Assembly (NCBI GenBank): GCA_900660155.1
Contig: CABFPE010000131.1
Location: 823,084 to 887,083 of the forward strand
Source: Hofstenia miamia
Taxonomy: Eukaryota > Xenacoelomorpha > Acoela > Hofsteniidae
DNA: 64,000 bases
Direction of reading: 5' to 3'
Part shown: one piece after another, positions 33,484 through 45,224 of the stretch
Position numbering within the stretch: the stretch's first letter is position 1
Layout: each line of letters starts with the position of its first letter
The notes under the pieces: generated by a model
Told to the model about the DNA's origin: nothing
Database searches by the model: none
What the model saw: only the letters and a program-made list of their open reading frames with translations
Program-made: the position numbers and the translations under genes

Positions 33484-35206
33484 GTCTCTAACAATAAGAA
33501 ATGAACAAGCCGCTGACGATGTGATTAAGATTTCTCATAGATGTGAAAAATTTACTGCTGATTTCTTGTCAACTGCGGAAACATTCAGCGATATAAACTT
33601 GATACTAAATCAAATGACGACAATAGATTCCAATGTTATTTTGCCTGGTAGATTTCTAGAACGGCTTGAATATGCACTTCAGAATAAACACCGAGATTTC
33701 GTGGCACATCCCAGTGTTCAAATGTTTTTACAAAAAAAATTTTTTGAAGGCCCATTCTCTATCCCGGATATAAAAGCAAGACCAGCATACATTCAGTTCT
33801 TATACTTCTCTGCTCTAACATGCATGATTCCATTTTGGATTATCTGTTATTTATTTTTGCCAAAGCTTCCAAAATCCGCTGAGAATATTATAGATGAATT
33901 GCTTAAAATGCCAGTAATGAGATATGTTGTAAACTGTGGAGCCTACTTTTTTCTTTTGATTCAAACGTTTTATTATTCAATTTTAAGTGTTGATGTACCT
34001 TTTCACTCCGTTGTTCTTACCAAAAATTTTTCAATGCAATTTGAAAAAGAAGCGCTCACCAGTTTTGAATCTTTCTTTGATTTCTCCACAATTTACTTAA
34101 TACTTTGGATCTTGGGCAATATCACGGTGGAAATTAGAGAACTTTACAAATATGGAATAAACTCATACATTTCGGACTGGATAAATATTCTAAATTTTCT
34201 TTTGAATTACTGCTTCTTGATATCATACGTTGCAAAGTTTTATGCTATATATGTGAAGGGTATCACAAGAGAGACCTACTTTGCAGAGTCTTTGGATTTT
34301 TCCTACAATTCGATGGCCGCTCATGTAGCATTGCACTACACTGGTAGTATCTTACTTTGCTTTAAAGCATTTCAAATTTTAAGATTGACAAAGTTATTTG
34401 GAGAAAACCAAGTTCTGTTCCAATCAGCCTTCTTTGCTGCACTAAACTTCTTAATAATGTTTGCGATTCCTCTATTTGCGTTTAGCGTTTGCATTCATGG
34501 AATGGTTTGGAGAATGTATTATTCATTTTTGGTAGACTGTAATCTGAAAATAAGGACCTGTTCTCAGCTGCAGCCTGAGGACAAAGATTCGATGATGTCA
34601 TTCCTCTCACTACCTTCAACCATGATCGACTTATTCTGGGCTGCGTTTGGTCAAACGGGATCAACGCTGGACAATAAGTTCTCACATTTTATCAACGATG
34701 AGGAAGAAATGACTGCTTACATGTACACTTTATACGTCTTCTTAATGATATTGGTTCGGCTGAATATTTTGGTATCACTAGTTGTTTTTGCTGTTGAAAA
34801 AGCAACTTTGAAACAAGAAAGGAATTTTAAGTTTGCCCGGGCGAAGCTTTTTTATAAGTATATGTTAGGAAATCCAATTCCTCCACCTTTTAATATTTTT
34901 CCAAGTGTGAGAATGCTGATGACGAAATTTAGTGGTGAGAAAAGAGAAAAAAAGACCTTAGGATTTTCTGAAGATGAATTTGAGCAAATGGCTTGTACCA
35001 AAAAAGTTATTAAGAAGATGAAATCTTCATATATTCGACTCTGGAGACAAGATGCAAAAAGTAACAAACTTGATAGAGCAGCTTTACACGTTCTTCAACA
35101 AGAAATGAACACTGTAATCGAGAAGACATCAAGGTCAATGAATGAACTTGACACGAAGGTACATAAATTATTAAGAGATATAAAAAGAAAAACAAGGAAA
35201 TATTAA
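33484..35206 (+). CDS. TRPC-like channel gene 1, exon 3 (membrane and C-terminal region)
   Basis: Final exon of a non-selective cation channel subunit of the TRPC family, acting in the plasma membrane. The three exons sum to 2340 nt, or 779 residues plus stop. Exon 3 starts after TACTTAG with G, completing the AG|G codon (Arg206). Visible parts are KFVAHP-like DFVAHPSVQMFL (277-288) before the first membrane segment, hydrophobic segments near 311-331, 352-372, 406-420, 438-456, 519-545 and 617-642, and the pore motif LFWAAFG (589-595; LFW is the TRPC signature). Next come a TRP-box-like NFKFARAKLF (653-662), PPPFN (672-676) and a C-terminal coiled coil (about 735-775). TRPC channels typically open downstream of phospholipase C. 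The frame is intact and the length fits the family. I see no direct evidence of regulation. Confidence 0.93.
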
Positions 35207-35269
35207 ATGTTATTCAAATGTATTTTTATGATATTTATGTAAAATTTGGTTGAAAAGCCTTTAAATTTT

Positions 35270-35275
35270 AATAAA
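35270..35275 (+). promoter_or_regulatory. polyadenylation signal of TRPC-like gene 1
   Basis: AATAAA 64 bases after the stop codon of exon 3, in TTTTAATAAACCTG. Confidence 0.5.
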
Positions 35276-37108
35276 CCTGTTCACTTCAGTTTGTTTGTAT
35301 CATGTTAAAATGTAATTATTTAATGTTAGAAAGAAAATAAAAAAGTCTTAATGGTAAATGGAAATACTCAATGGTGGAATTTAGATCACACAGAATTTTT
35401 GAAATAAAATTGGAGTGTCACTGATTTAAAATGTAGAAATTTCCAATCAATTTTTACTTTAAATATAACTGCAAAAATTCCCCAATTAGAAAATAAGAAT
35501 ATACAATTACATAAGCCCTTGATTTGACTTTCGATATAGTAATTTTTAATACTACAAAGTTAACTGTAAACAGGCTTGCGAGAGGATATTTTGTTAACCT
35601 GTTAATTTTTTAGTTCTAAAATGGTTCTATTATACCCTATGAAGTTAAAATGAAACTTCAAATAAACATCCTGATATATTAGATTTAAAAAAACCAATAT
35701 ACTTCAAATAAGGAAGAAAAGTGTACAAAACCCCATATGGCTTCAAAATGACATAAGTAAGCATTTGCACTCAGTTTTTACAAACTATGTTACTCCTATA
35801 AATATTCTTTAGAATTTTGACAATGATGTCCGCTTTCGCTTGTATTTTGAATGCATGTTGCCAACTACTAAGGTTAAAAATAGTTGGTGTTATAATGAAC
35901 AGAATAGTCCGAAATCAAAAAGCCTTTTTTCCAGTTCTTACCCCTGTCCCTGTCTGTGCAAGACATTCTTGTCTTGAAACTAGTAAGAACAGATAATATA
36001 TATTTTTCTTTAATATGGAATTTATTAGAGAATAGCAATATGAGTTAAGCGATCCGAACAAGCCTCGATCTGACTATTTACTACCTGAATCCGATCCGAC
36101 ACGAAGCGTTGACTTTGATTCCAAATATTTAACGTTTTGGATCTCTCTCCAATTAAATGATAAGTAAAATAAATCATTTTCTGACAGAGCAAACAGCGAT
36201 TTATTAGCATTACTTAATGTTTTTGGATCTAGTTCTTGTTCGGAGATAAATCTTTTATTAGGAAAACATTCATAATGTTTCATTTGAAGCAACTTTCTAG
36301 GCACCATCAGATTATATTTGAACCGTATTTTCCGCTCTACATGTATTTAGTTTACAGATATTTTTAAATAGACAGGATCATCATTTTCAGTTGATCCCAA
36401 GAATTTCTCGAAAACTCATGTGTTCCAATAACTTCAATATGAATATGCATATATAAAAATTTGAATTAACGACAGAAAAAGTTTCCTCATCTATTTTGAC
36501 CAAACTATGGATTATTTAGAATTCCTTAATTTTCAGCTTTTAATAATTTCATGGAGCTATCTATATTAATTAATATAATGAGTCATATTAGATGCAAAAT
36601 AGTTAATAGAATTATTCAATTTTGGGATGGTTTCTTCGAAATTTGCAGAAATTTCAGTCATACCTAGAGAACAATTATTGAGGAATTTTGCTGGAATTTT
36701 ATCTTTCCATGGACTTATTGCTCTAAATTTGACGTTCAAGCATTATTGCATCATATTTATGATTTTGACATCTTTTGTAACATTTCATTTTATGTACCTT
36801 TGCGACATAATCTTCGGTCCAGTTCTGTTACGTATTTCAAATATAAAAACTTAAGAAAGCAAAGACTCGGCAATCTTATTTTAATCGTGTACAAGCCTTG
36901 CAAATTACCTGCATATTAAAACAATTATCTCTGTTTTTGATGCTCCTAAACTTTCTAAAGCCAAGCTAATGCGTCATATGCTAATCTTCTTAAGAATTGA
37001 TTATGATAATTAATATGCATGTAAAAAGTTTCTTCTCCGCCCTTGTAATATTAGTTTTTCTTTTTTTCATTATTAATAATTTTGATATTCAGTTTTAAGT
37101 AAAGTCAT
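35276..37108. other. intergenic between TRPC-like genes, first part
   Basis: AT-rich. Frames at 36025-36307 (minus) and 36627-36854 (plus) lack recognisable motifs. I see no supported gene. Confidence 0.4.
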
Positions 37109-38413
37109 ATTATTATATTATTATTATTATTCTTGCATTTCACAGCTTCATGCTGGTATCCCTCTCAGCTCGGGGAACTCACCAGTTCCCAGGGAGTCTG
37201 AGAGCTTTCCTCAGGACTCTAGCTGTTCCTAACAATGCTGCCTTCTGTGCTACTGCTCCTCCCCACTTTGATACTCCCAACTCCTCCAAGTATCTCTCAT
37301 GCTTCTTACTCACTGCTCCTAGTGCTCCTACAACTACCGGGACTACCTCAACTTTCTTTAAGTTCCACAGCCTTTCTATTTCCTCTGCCAACTCTCTGTA
37401 CTTGTCTATCTTCTCTTTCTCCTTGCTTTCTACATTTCTGTCCTTTGGTACTGCTATGTCTATCACTGTTCCTAATCTTTTCTCTTTGTCTACCACTACT
37501 ATGTCTGGCCTCCGTGCTTCTATCACTTTGCTCGTCTGTATGTTGAAATCCCACAGTATCTTAACCTTCTCATTTTCTATGACGCCCTGTGGCTTNTGTC
37601 TGGCCTCCGTGATTCTATCACTTTGCTCGTCTGTATGTTGAAGTCCCACAGTACCTTAACCTTCTCATGTTCTATGACGCCCCGTGGCTTGTACTCATAC
37701 CACTTGTCTCCTACTTCTAACGCATGCTGCCTGCTCAAACTCCAATGTACCATTCTTCCCACCTTGTCATGCCTGAACTTATACTCATTCTGTGCCAACT
37801 TCTCACACCCTGCTGTCAGATGATCTACAGTCTCTGCCTCTTTCTTACATAGCCTACATTTATCACTTACTTCTACTCTTCTGTCTATATGCTTATTCAC
37901 CCAGTTTGTTCTTATTGCTTGCTCCTGTGCTGCCATTATCAGTGCTTCTGTTTCTCTCTTCAGTCCTGCCTTCTTTAACCACTTGTTGCTCTCTTCTCTG
38001 TCACACTTTTCTGTGTTCCTCCAGTATTCTCCATGCATTGCTTTCTGCCTATACCTTGTTTGTCTCTCTGATTCCATCCTACTCTGGTATACCTTCTTTC
38101 CTTCACTCTCAGTTCTTATCTTCCTTAACTCCTTAGTGACCTCCAGTATTGACCCTCTAGGTTGTGCTTCTACATACTCCTTTAGACCTAGTGCTTCTGC
38201 TTCTACAGTTTCCTCCACACTTAGCAGTCTTTCCCTCCTTTATGCCTTGCCATGTACAACCTATCCACATCTTCATTTAGGTTGAAAGCCTTCTCTGCTG
38301 CTAGCACCTTCCTTGTCTCTCTGTCTAGCTCCCTAAGTTCATTCTTGTTCCATCTAACTATTCCTGCCGAATATCTCAACACTGGTATCGCCCATGTATT
38401 AATTGCTTTTATA
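37109..38413 (-). mobile_element. R4/Dong-like LINE, 5'-truncated
   Basis: Reading down the minus strand: AINTWAIPVLRYSAGIVRWN, then DRETRKVLAAEKAF and DVDRLYMARHKGG (the end of a non-LTR reverse transcriptase). After a small frameshift near 38225 come LLSVEETVEAEALGLKEYVE, the CCHC knuckle CRLCKKEAETVDHLTAGC, and RRPDIVVVDKEK..VIDIAV. The last resembles the R/K-P-D..D/E motif of the restriction-like endonuclease of R2/R4-type LINEs. The ORF ends KAALLGTARVLRKALRLPGNW. The 3' UTR ends in (TAA)n at 37109-37131. The 5' break lies at another (TAA)n run at 38414-38458. Ninety-four bp are doubled around an N at 37596. Two other 3' ends of the family are in this window. Confidence 0.8.
37502..37690. 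repeat. 94-bp doubled contig end around a single N
   Basis: 37502-37595 and 37597-37690 are near-identical (a few substitutions) on either side of the N at 37596. Both encode the same LINE endonuclease segment. This is an unmerged contig overlap. Confidence 0.85.
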
Positions 38414-38414
38414 C

Positions 38415-38458
<44 letters not shown>
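38414..38458. repeat. (ATT)n/(TAA)n microsatellite at the LINE 5' break
   Basis: A nearly pure run of about fifteen ATT units directly abutting the truncated 5' end of the LINE. Confidence 0.9.
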
Positions 38459-38464
<6 letters not shown>

Positions 38465-38948
38465 TTTATTATATTATCTTCACAGGCAGAACGGAATACA
38501 GAGTGTGTTTGTTATGCTGTTCAAATGATACATGAAAATTTAATCGTATCACCTCTTATTTCCTTGTAGCACGCTGATTCGATTTAATATTTAGAGAGAA
38601 AATCAATAAGCATCACTGTCGCTATCACAGCTCAATTTCTTTGCCAATTAAATTTAATGATCTTCATGCATTATATGTATAAATCGTAATAGATTTCTGC
38701 ATAAGCTTAATTTCTATTTTGGCACTCTTGTATGTCGGTTGGTATGCCTACATCATTTTTGATTTGAGGTTTGAAAGCTTTAATGAAGATTTGCTGGTTG
38801 AACTGATTACCCTAAGGCGATTTTCCCAAATTAAGTTCAGGCCATTAACAGAATAGCGTTAACATAACACCATATTGATATTTCTTAGACCAGGCTATCC
38901 ATCAATCAATCAAAGCACAATCTTCTACTGAACAACGTCTTCCAAATT
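38459..38948. other. intergenic, nothing recognised
   Basis: AT-rich, with no frame or repeat I can support. Confidence 0.4.
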
Positions 38949-39376
38949 ACCCAAGCAAAAAGGATTAATGGACCACTTATGGCCTACTATTGCTTCCATT
39001 GTTGGCTATTATCGGCGTTTAAACGCCAGGCAGTTAATGGACCAATGATAAATTCATAAATGAGCCAATAATGAAATTTTTTAAGTATTTTTCTAAAATT
39101 ATTTATGTGATGCAAGATACAATGCTCGAAATTTTTGTTGGATAGCATTTCATTAAAAATTAAGCAAACATATATAAGCTAACTACTCTCACTACTGTGA
39201 TATTTTTTTACACAAACTATAAATTATTACAACACTAATTTATATTCATTGTTTATAATGTAAATATATTTGAAAACATTTGATAATATATTTTTGAAAT
39301 CATTGTTGAATATATGGCTGGGCCATTAATGAACAAACGCCAATAATGGAAACAATAATGTCCTTGTTGCTTGGGT
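38949..39376. mobile_element. 428-bp inverted-repeat MITE
   Basis: The left end ACCCAAGCAAAAAGGATTAA and the reverse complement of the right end ACCCAAGCAACAAGGACATT match over about 17 bp, then share TTCCATT-TTGGC text further in. CAATAATGG and CCATTAATG motifs recur inside. ATT flanks both ends and could be a 3-bp target duplication (Harbinger-type), but that is uncertain. No coding frame. Confidence 0.6.
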
Positions 39377-41090
39377 ATTTATATTACTATTAAAATACAA
39401 TTAAATAAATATTTTAGAATCTATACAAGAATGTGCATATATACACACATTAAGCATACCAGTGGCAGGAAACTTAGGGCTAGAGTGGTCTCGAATAAAT
39501 TACCTATTTTTGTATTACAATTTTTTTGCAATTGCAATTTCATACCTTTCAAATATTCATTATTGTTTCGATTACAAATTGAATTACACAATTGCAGTGC
39601 ATTATTATAACTTTTGCATTTTTTTCGAAAGTATGCCACATTATTATGCGAATGCATATGCGCATTTTATTAAATTTGTGATAATAATATATATAGTATA
39701 TTTGCAATAGAACTGCATGGATTTTTAATCGTAAAAATCACTAAACTTTAAAAAATAATGCTAAAAGTTATTATTAAGTGTTCGTATATCTAGAAAGTTG
39801 AAGGTGGGTCAATTTTCCTGATTACCTGTACATGTATATATTATTAAAATAAGCATTTGTGCTTTGTGTTAAGGGCTTGACGGCCCTCGAGCCTTAATAT
39901 TTACACGTGAGTTATTATTGTCTGAACTATTTTATGTCACGTCTGATTGTAGAGTCAGAGAAAGTTTGCAAAACATGTTTTAAAACAACAACCATCAACA
40001 TCTACTCAGCAATTCATAGAGTCAGAAAGAATGACTTTGATGAAATTTTTGTTACTTCAATGCTTCAATAAGATATTCGTTTGAAAAAAGCAAGACATCT
40101 TGCAATGGTCAAATTATATTCATCATGTAGGAAGCAATTAGACTACTATAACAGTGCTGACATAGTGTGCATAACATTTACAAATGTGAGTGAAGCCATG
40201 GCAAGAGTAAAGCGTGCAACTGAAAAAATCGAACATGAGCTAAACAATTCTGATAGACCAGGAAGTCACTCCAATTCATACCAAATGGATGTGCACCATG
40301 GTTGGAAGCTGCAAAATATGACTCAGATAAAATGAAAGAGATTGTTAATGAATTTACTAGAAAAGGAATTGCATTGGTATTTTTAAATCAACTTCATTTT
40401 AACTATTAAAATAGAGATAATTTAAAGCAACTCTTTAATTACTGTTTAAATAAATGTAGTTTGCCAAATTTTATAAAAGTGCAAATACTTCATTGTCGAA
40501 AAAGCAAGAACTGCTGTCATCCAAAATTTGGTTCAAAGCACAAATTACTTTGGACTGGATTGGACTTGTATAATATTTTGAGTATGAATAAACCTCAATA
40601 TTGGATGCCTGGCATAAAATTAAAAACTATATACAACATGTTTTAGATAAATAATCCTACAGAATATTGATTGCAGAAAAAGCCATGCTCCACTGCTTCC
40701 ATGGAAAAGTTCATCTCAATGTTAAAAAACATACTTCAAAAGAATGGAATTTTTTGTAAGGATTATGTGAATTTCTATATTGGTGTTTCCTACATCCTAG
40801 TTGATTATGTTTATTTAGAATACACACATTTTGCAAAAGCTAAGAAATATCTAGTTCATTTTTTAGTTTAATACATTACGTTTTTAAGTACAAACATTCA
40901 AAGTTGTTCGTTAAAATTTCAAATTACTTTTAGACAGATCTCATTCAGTGATGTGTTAAAACATAAACTGAATATGTTATGCAATAACTTCAATTTCGTA
41001 GTTAGTTAATCGTTGTTTTGTTCAAACAGTGTTTTTGGAGTTCAACCAATATTTGCTATTGAACTATCGTAAAATACTAACTTCAGTGCA
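39377..41090. other. upstream region of the second TRPC-like gene
   Basis: It contains an 84-codon plus-strand frame at 40081-40335 (KKARHLAMVKLYSSCRKQLD, then EAMARVKRATEKIEHEL) with protein-like composition but no family I recognise. It is probably a remnant, since no splice-supported partner is visible. Frames at 39421-39710 are low-complexity. The last 80 bp resemble the 5' UTR region of gene 1. Confidence 0.35.
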
Positions 41091-41351
41091 ATGGCGAATA
41101 GACGCAGACGCTATGAAGTAGAAGAAGAGACTGATTTAGATGCTGAGTTTGCAGAAAAACTTCATGGTGAGCTACATGAAGCAGTCAGCTTGTTTAACAT
41201 TGCACTGGCTGAGAACACCTTAGCGAAAGGACTAGAATGTAAGAAATTTGATATCAATTCTAGAGATGAATGTGGCTATACTGCATTGGGAAAAGCAGTG
41301 ATTTTACACAACCATGAATGTGTGGAAATGCTTCTGAAAGCAAATGCAAAG
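41091..41351 (+). CDS. TRPC-like channel gene 2, exon 1 (ankyrin region)
   Basis: Residues 1-87. The start ATG lies in CAGTGCAATGGC, as in gene 1. The protein begins MANRRRRYEVEEETDLDAEF and reaches LLKANAK at a GTAGAA donor, in phase 0. Compared with gene 1 exon 1 there are only scattered substitutions. Intron 1 (41352-41783) is 432 bp, against 4292 bp in gene 1, and contains a (GTAT)n/(TA)n microsatellite at about 41625-41679. Confidence 0.9.
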
Positions 41352-41641
41352 GTAGAAATTTATGAATTATCATTGATTGAACATTTTTCTATTAACTATT
41401 TACTAAAAAATTGTCAATCCAGATGACAAAATGCATACATTGCTCTTGAAATTATTACAGCAAAATGCTAGAAAAATTTCGGATTGTTCCGACAGCACAA
41501 TGCTAAAAAAATTTTTGCATTACTTGAAACAAGTGTAGGTAATATTCAAAAATTAATAGAGCCTCAAAACGATATTGACATAAATTACTTTTTTTTTTAT
41601 CGAAAATGGATTGGGGCCCAAATAGTATGTATGTATGTATG

Positions 41642-41682
<41 letters not shown>

Positions 41683-41783
41683 TAACTAACGCGATTCAAG
41701 TTTTATCAATGGTCTTATCCAGGGAGGTAAGATAAATGATCAAGAAGTGAAATTTAGCAAAAGGAGTATTAAAAGTTGTTTAG

Positions 41784-42139
41784 GTAAAAGAAGAGCATAT
41801 ATTAGCTGTGGAACACGACAATGAAACAGCATTGCAATTATTTTTAAAAGAAAGAAAGCTTGACCTAAACAAGCCCGTCCTTTCCAGCACATCATGCAAG
41901 CCTGGAATGTCTCCAGTCATGATGGCTGCTCTTAAGCAGAATGAACTGATGTTGAAGATTCTTTTGACTAATGGAGCACAACCGCTGAAAATCCCAGACT
42001 ATGATCCTAATGAGACTGCTGCTATTGTGCGATTTGAAGCCATTTATCAGACATTACAGGCAATCAGCACACCAATTTATCTTGTAATTATGAATGCTGA
42101 TCCCATAATGACTGCCTTCAAGATATCACAACGATGCAG
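41784..42139 (+). CDS. TRPC-like channel gene 2, exon 2 (ankyrin region)
   Basis: Residues 88-206 (356 nt), with the same acceptor (TGTTTAG) and donor (GATGCAG|GTATG) contexts as gene 1. It encodes VKEEHILAVEHDNETALQLF and, after PVMMAALKQNELMLKILLTN, NADPIMTAFKIS. It enters in phase 0 and leaves in phase 2. Confidence 0.92.
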
Positions 42140-42599
42140 GTATGTAAAATTATAGCACTTATTGAAGAAAAAATATATTTATATATAAATTAGACAAAGC
42201 ATTTGGACATTGGATTCATTATTATTGGTGAAAATCAACTATACCATATATTATGAAAATAACAGGAGACCGAAACTCTGTAGCCAAGCATTTTTTTAGA
42301 TTTTCAAGCTATATGCAAATGCAATTTTTTTATTTGTCGAATTTTGTGTATTTTTTTGCAAGTTTTATAAGAATACCTTAAATTTTTCTGCAATATTTAC
42401 AAAATTTACATTGTTCTTTGTTAAACCCAATAACAACAATAAGTTACTAAGAGTTAAAGCAAATTTATTGCGTAACTTAGTAGCAAGAACTACAAACTAA
42501 CACACAAACAAATACACACAAACAAATATAAATATACAAAAATATAAATATGCAACTTACTTAAAGGGCTTAAAATTTATATAAATTGAGTCCAGGTGC
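42140..42599. other. intron 2 of TRPC-like gene 2, first part
   Basis: AT-rich. The run of CACACAAACAAATA-type repeats at about 42500-42540 may be the 3' tail of the antisense LINE that follows. Confidence 0.4.
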
Positions 42600-43513
42600 T
42601 TAATTCATTTGTAATTCCAATTAATAATTGCTTTTCCAGTAAAATTTCTTTTTTTTAAAATGTTTATAATTTTTTTCAGTTTTAATTTCCACATTTAGAT
42701 CATTCCACAATTTCGAACACATAAATGTAAATGAATCTTTGCGATTAATATTGCTAAAAAGTTTTTTGTTTCTTTGATTGTGTTTTAAGAAATCATTTAG
42801 GAACTTAAAGGAATTTGAGCTATTAACATATTTATGCATTATACAGAGTGATTGATATTGGATATAATATAAAGGTGATAGTATCTTATATGTTGATATT
42901 AAGTCTCTGACAGATTCGTGTTTAGGGATATAATTGAGTGATCTCAAAGACCAGTTGTACAGTTTTGATAATGATGTTCTATTTCTAGCAGTAATATGTT
43001 GAAAGAGAAAGCAGCAATAACTAAATTCACTGATTACAAAAGAATTAAAAAACTGTTTATGATATGAATTCCCTAGGTGCCGTAAATGATATAAAAATTT
43101 AATTCCAGATGCCATTTTTCTTAATTTTAAAGACAAAAATTCATTAAATTTTAAATCTTGATCAATTGTTACTCCTAAATAACATACTGATTTACATTGC
43201 ACAATTACATTTTTATTTATGTTAATTTTGATATTTTCGGAAATCTTTTGATGTTCCTTTGGTGCAAATATAATAAATTGAATTTTATTTGCATTAATTT
43301 TTAATCTATTATTATCAAAATACGTAATCAGTGATTCAATGTCTTTAGTCAAAAACTTAGTAGCGTCAAACGGATTTTTCGATGTTCTAATAATACATGT
43401 GTCATCAGCGTATTGGTAAATAGTTCCATTTTTTAATGATTGAGACATATCGTTTACATAGAGTGCAAATAAGATAGGCCCTAATACTGTGCCTTGTGGA
43501 ACTCCAAGATTTG

Positions 43514-43516
<3 letters not shown>
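42600..43516 (-). mobile_element. LINE reverse-transcriptase fragment (CR1/Jockey-type)
   Basis: The minus strand reads LGVPQGTVLGPILFALYVND, then TIYQYADDTCII (the catalytic YADD) and, farther on, VCYLGVTIDQDLKF and FVISEFSYCCFLFQH. It runs to the end of the ORF (FTFMCSKLWNDLN). The segment from the VPQG motif to the C-terminus is open for over 290 codons, so it is fairly young. Everything N-terminal is missing: the 5' break lies at an (AAT)n run (43517-43543). The clade is inferred from the VPQGTVLGP and YLGV motifs only. It sits antisense in intron 2 of the second TRPC-like gene. Confidence 0.85.

Positions 43517-43543
<27 letters not shown>
43517..43543. repeat. (AAT)n microsatellite at the LINE 5' break
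   Basis: A pure run of AAT units immediately upstream of the truncated LINE reverse transcriptase. Confidence 0.9.
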
Positions 43544-43545
<2 letters not shown>

Positions 43546-43799
43546 ATTCTTTTAATTCATTTGAGTTCTTCTGAATTTTAAAAATGTCACTGTCGATGAA
43601 TATATATTTTCTAATCATAAAATAACTTTTAAAGTGCTGGTGAAAAATTTTTAAGACAAATAGTGCCTCTGAATAGGTTTTTATTATAAATATCTCGAAC
43701 TACAGTAGTAGTTCGTGTTAATATCTAAATTGAAATTTTGATGTTTATTAGAAGTAAGCTTGGTCAGCGGGAAAAAAATTCATAGTATTTACTATATCA

Positions 43800-44175
43800 G
43801 TGACTACCAGAATCACGACAAGAACGCAGTTCACGTTTATATTGAAAAGCTGATTTCATTGATAAAATAGGAGAACAAAATTATTGTGTCTATAATCATG
43901 TTTTCAGAAGGGTCAGCAATACAATTTAAAAATCGTTTCTTGTTTTCTAACCTTAGGGGGTTTAAAATAGCTTATGAGATTCCGCGATTTGAGTAGAATT
44001 TCGTTGCCACTTCCCAAGACAAATTGTCAGTTGATGGACTAGGTGATAGTTTGAAAATATTGGTGCTTCAAGCAGTTCTTGCTCAAAAATCAATGGTGGT
44101 CGATGCTGAGCATTTTGTGCAGGCATGCCAAAATTCAATTTCAAAAGTAATTCTAGCAAACCCCTAGTGAACAAA
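43800..44175 (+). mobile_element. transposon-type protein fragment (FSEG..QFKNRF motif)
   Basis: The plus strand reads HDKNAVHVYIEKLISLI, then MFSEGSAIQFKNRFLFSNLR, then NFVATSQDKLSVDGLGDSL, with VVDAEHFVQACQ after it. The pattern (fSDG..sQFKNr, then f..atshgK..vDG.Gg..K) recurs in transposon-associated proteins of many invertebrates, but I cannot name the superfamily. Two stops interrupt it. It lies in intron 2 of the second TRPC-like gene. Confidence 0.45.
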
Positions 44176-44620
44176 TGACGCTTTCATAAATCCACTTTCC
44201 CTATTCAGAGCCTCTTTAAAATCTAAAATGTTGTATTCAATGTCTTTATGATAATTTAGAGTTTCCTATCACTAAACTGGCCAAATAATCGGCATGTTCT
44301 CGATGAATACACATGTCGGCACTGAATACCCGAAGGTAGAAAAAGCTGGTACTTAGAGTCGCTTTTAATATTATTTGTTTGACTCAACCCCAATTTAAGT
44401 TATTGCAACCTTGCATGATTAGTGGTATTCCTCAAGGCCCTGTAAATGCATCCAATATATCAGCATCGTCTGCCTTAGTACATAGATAATGTGACTGGAC
44501 TCCAATGCATTGACGAAAACTAAGAATTCAAGGGAGAAAATGTTTGAATAGTTCTCAAGAATATAGAGGCAAATGATGGTAATGGTTAATCCAAACTTTA
44601 ATTAATTAACTGTGTACAAA

Positions 44621-44710
44621 CAGGGCTGCCATGTCTTAAACAGCACTTGTTTAAAATATGCTTTAAGCACTGTTTAAAGCAACTGTTTATTTACAGTGTT
44701 TTTTTTTTAA
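44621..44710. mobile_element. hAT-like terminus with TTTAAA-rich start
   Basis: CAGGGCTGCCATGTCTTAAA followed by alternating TTTAAAC / GTTTAAA text and a T-run is typical of one end of some hAT elements. No matching other end was found. Confidence 0.35.
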
Positions 44711-45224
44711 TTTTTTCCAATTTATACAAATAGTTTGGAGAATAATTTTTGGGTTTCGTCGATTCGTACTTCATGACAGATTTTCTACCGAAAAATTAGC
44801 AAAACTTGCTTTTTGTTTAAGTGCATCAAACGAAAAATGAGTGTTGATAAGTTTATCATAATTCATTGTTTGCTACTATATTTTCGTACCAAGTCACATG
44901 ATCCTGCTACACGAAAGAATTAAAGAATTGAAATTCCTTACTTCTTATTTTTTGGAAAACAATTACAATACTTAAGTTGTCATATTGTTTTAATAATGAA
45001 AGCTTGCTTTCTATACGCATGTACTTATTTTTGACAATCTTTCTGATTTTCATATTTTGGAGGGGATAATGAGAGTTGGTCACCTAAAAAACCTAAAAAC
45101 TAACCCTAAATCCGATCCTAGCTGTAAATAGCATTTTTCATTTTAGGCACACAATGGTCGAAACATATGATAAGCATTTTTTGTTACGAATGGTAAAGAA
45201 ACCTTTTAATTAGAATTTATTTAG
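44711..45224. other. intron 2 of TRPC-like gene 2, last part
   Basis: AT-rich. The intron ends TTTATTTAG. No gene or named repeat. Confidence 0.5.

Noticed and set aside
37235-38569. Ser/Leu/Cys-rich plus-strand frames
   Set aside because: Antisense shadows of the LINE coding region on the minus strand.
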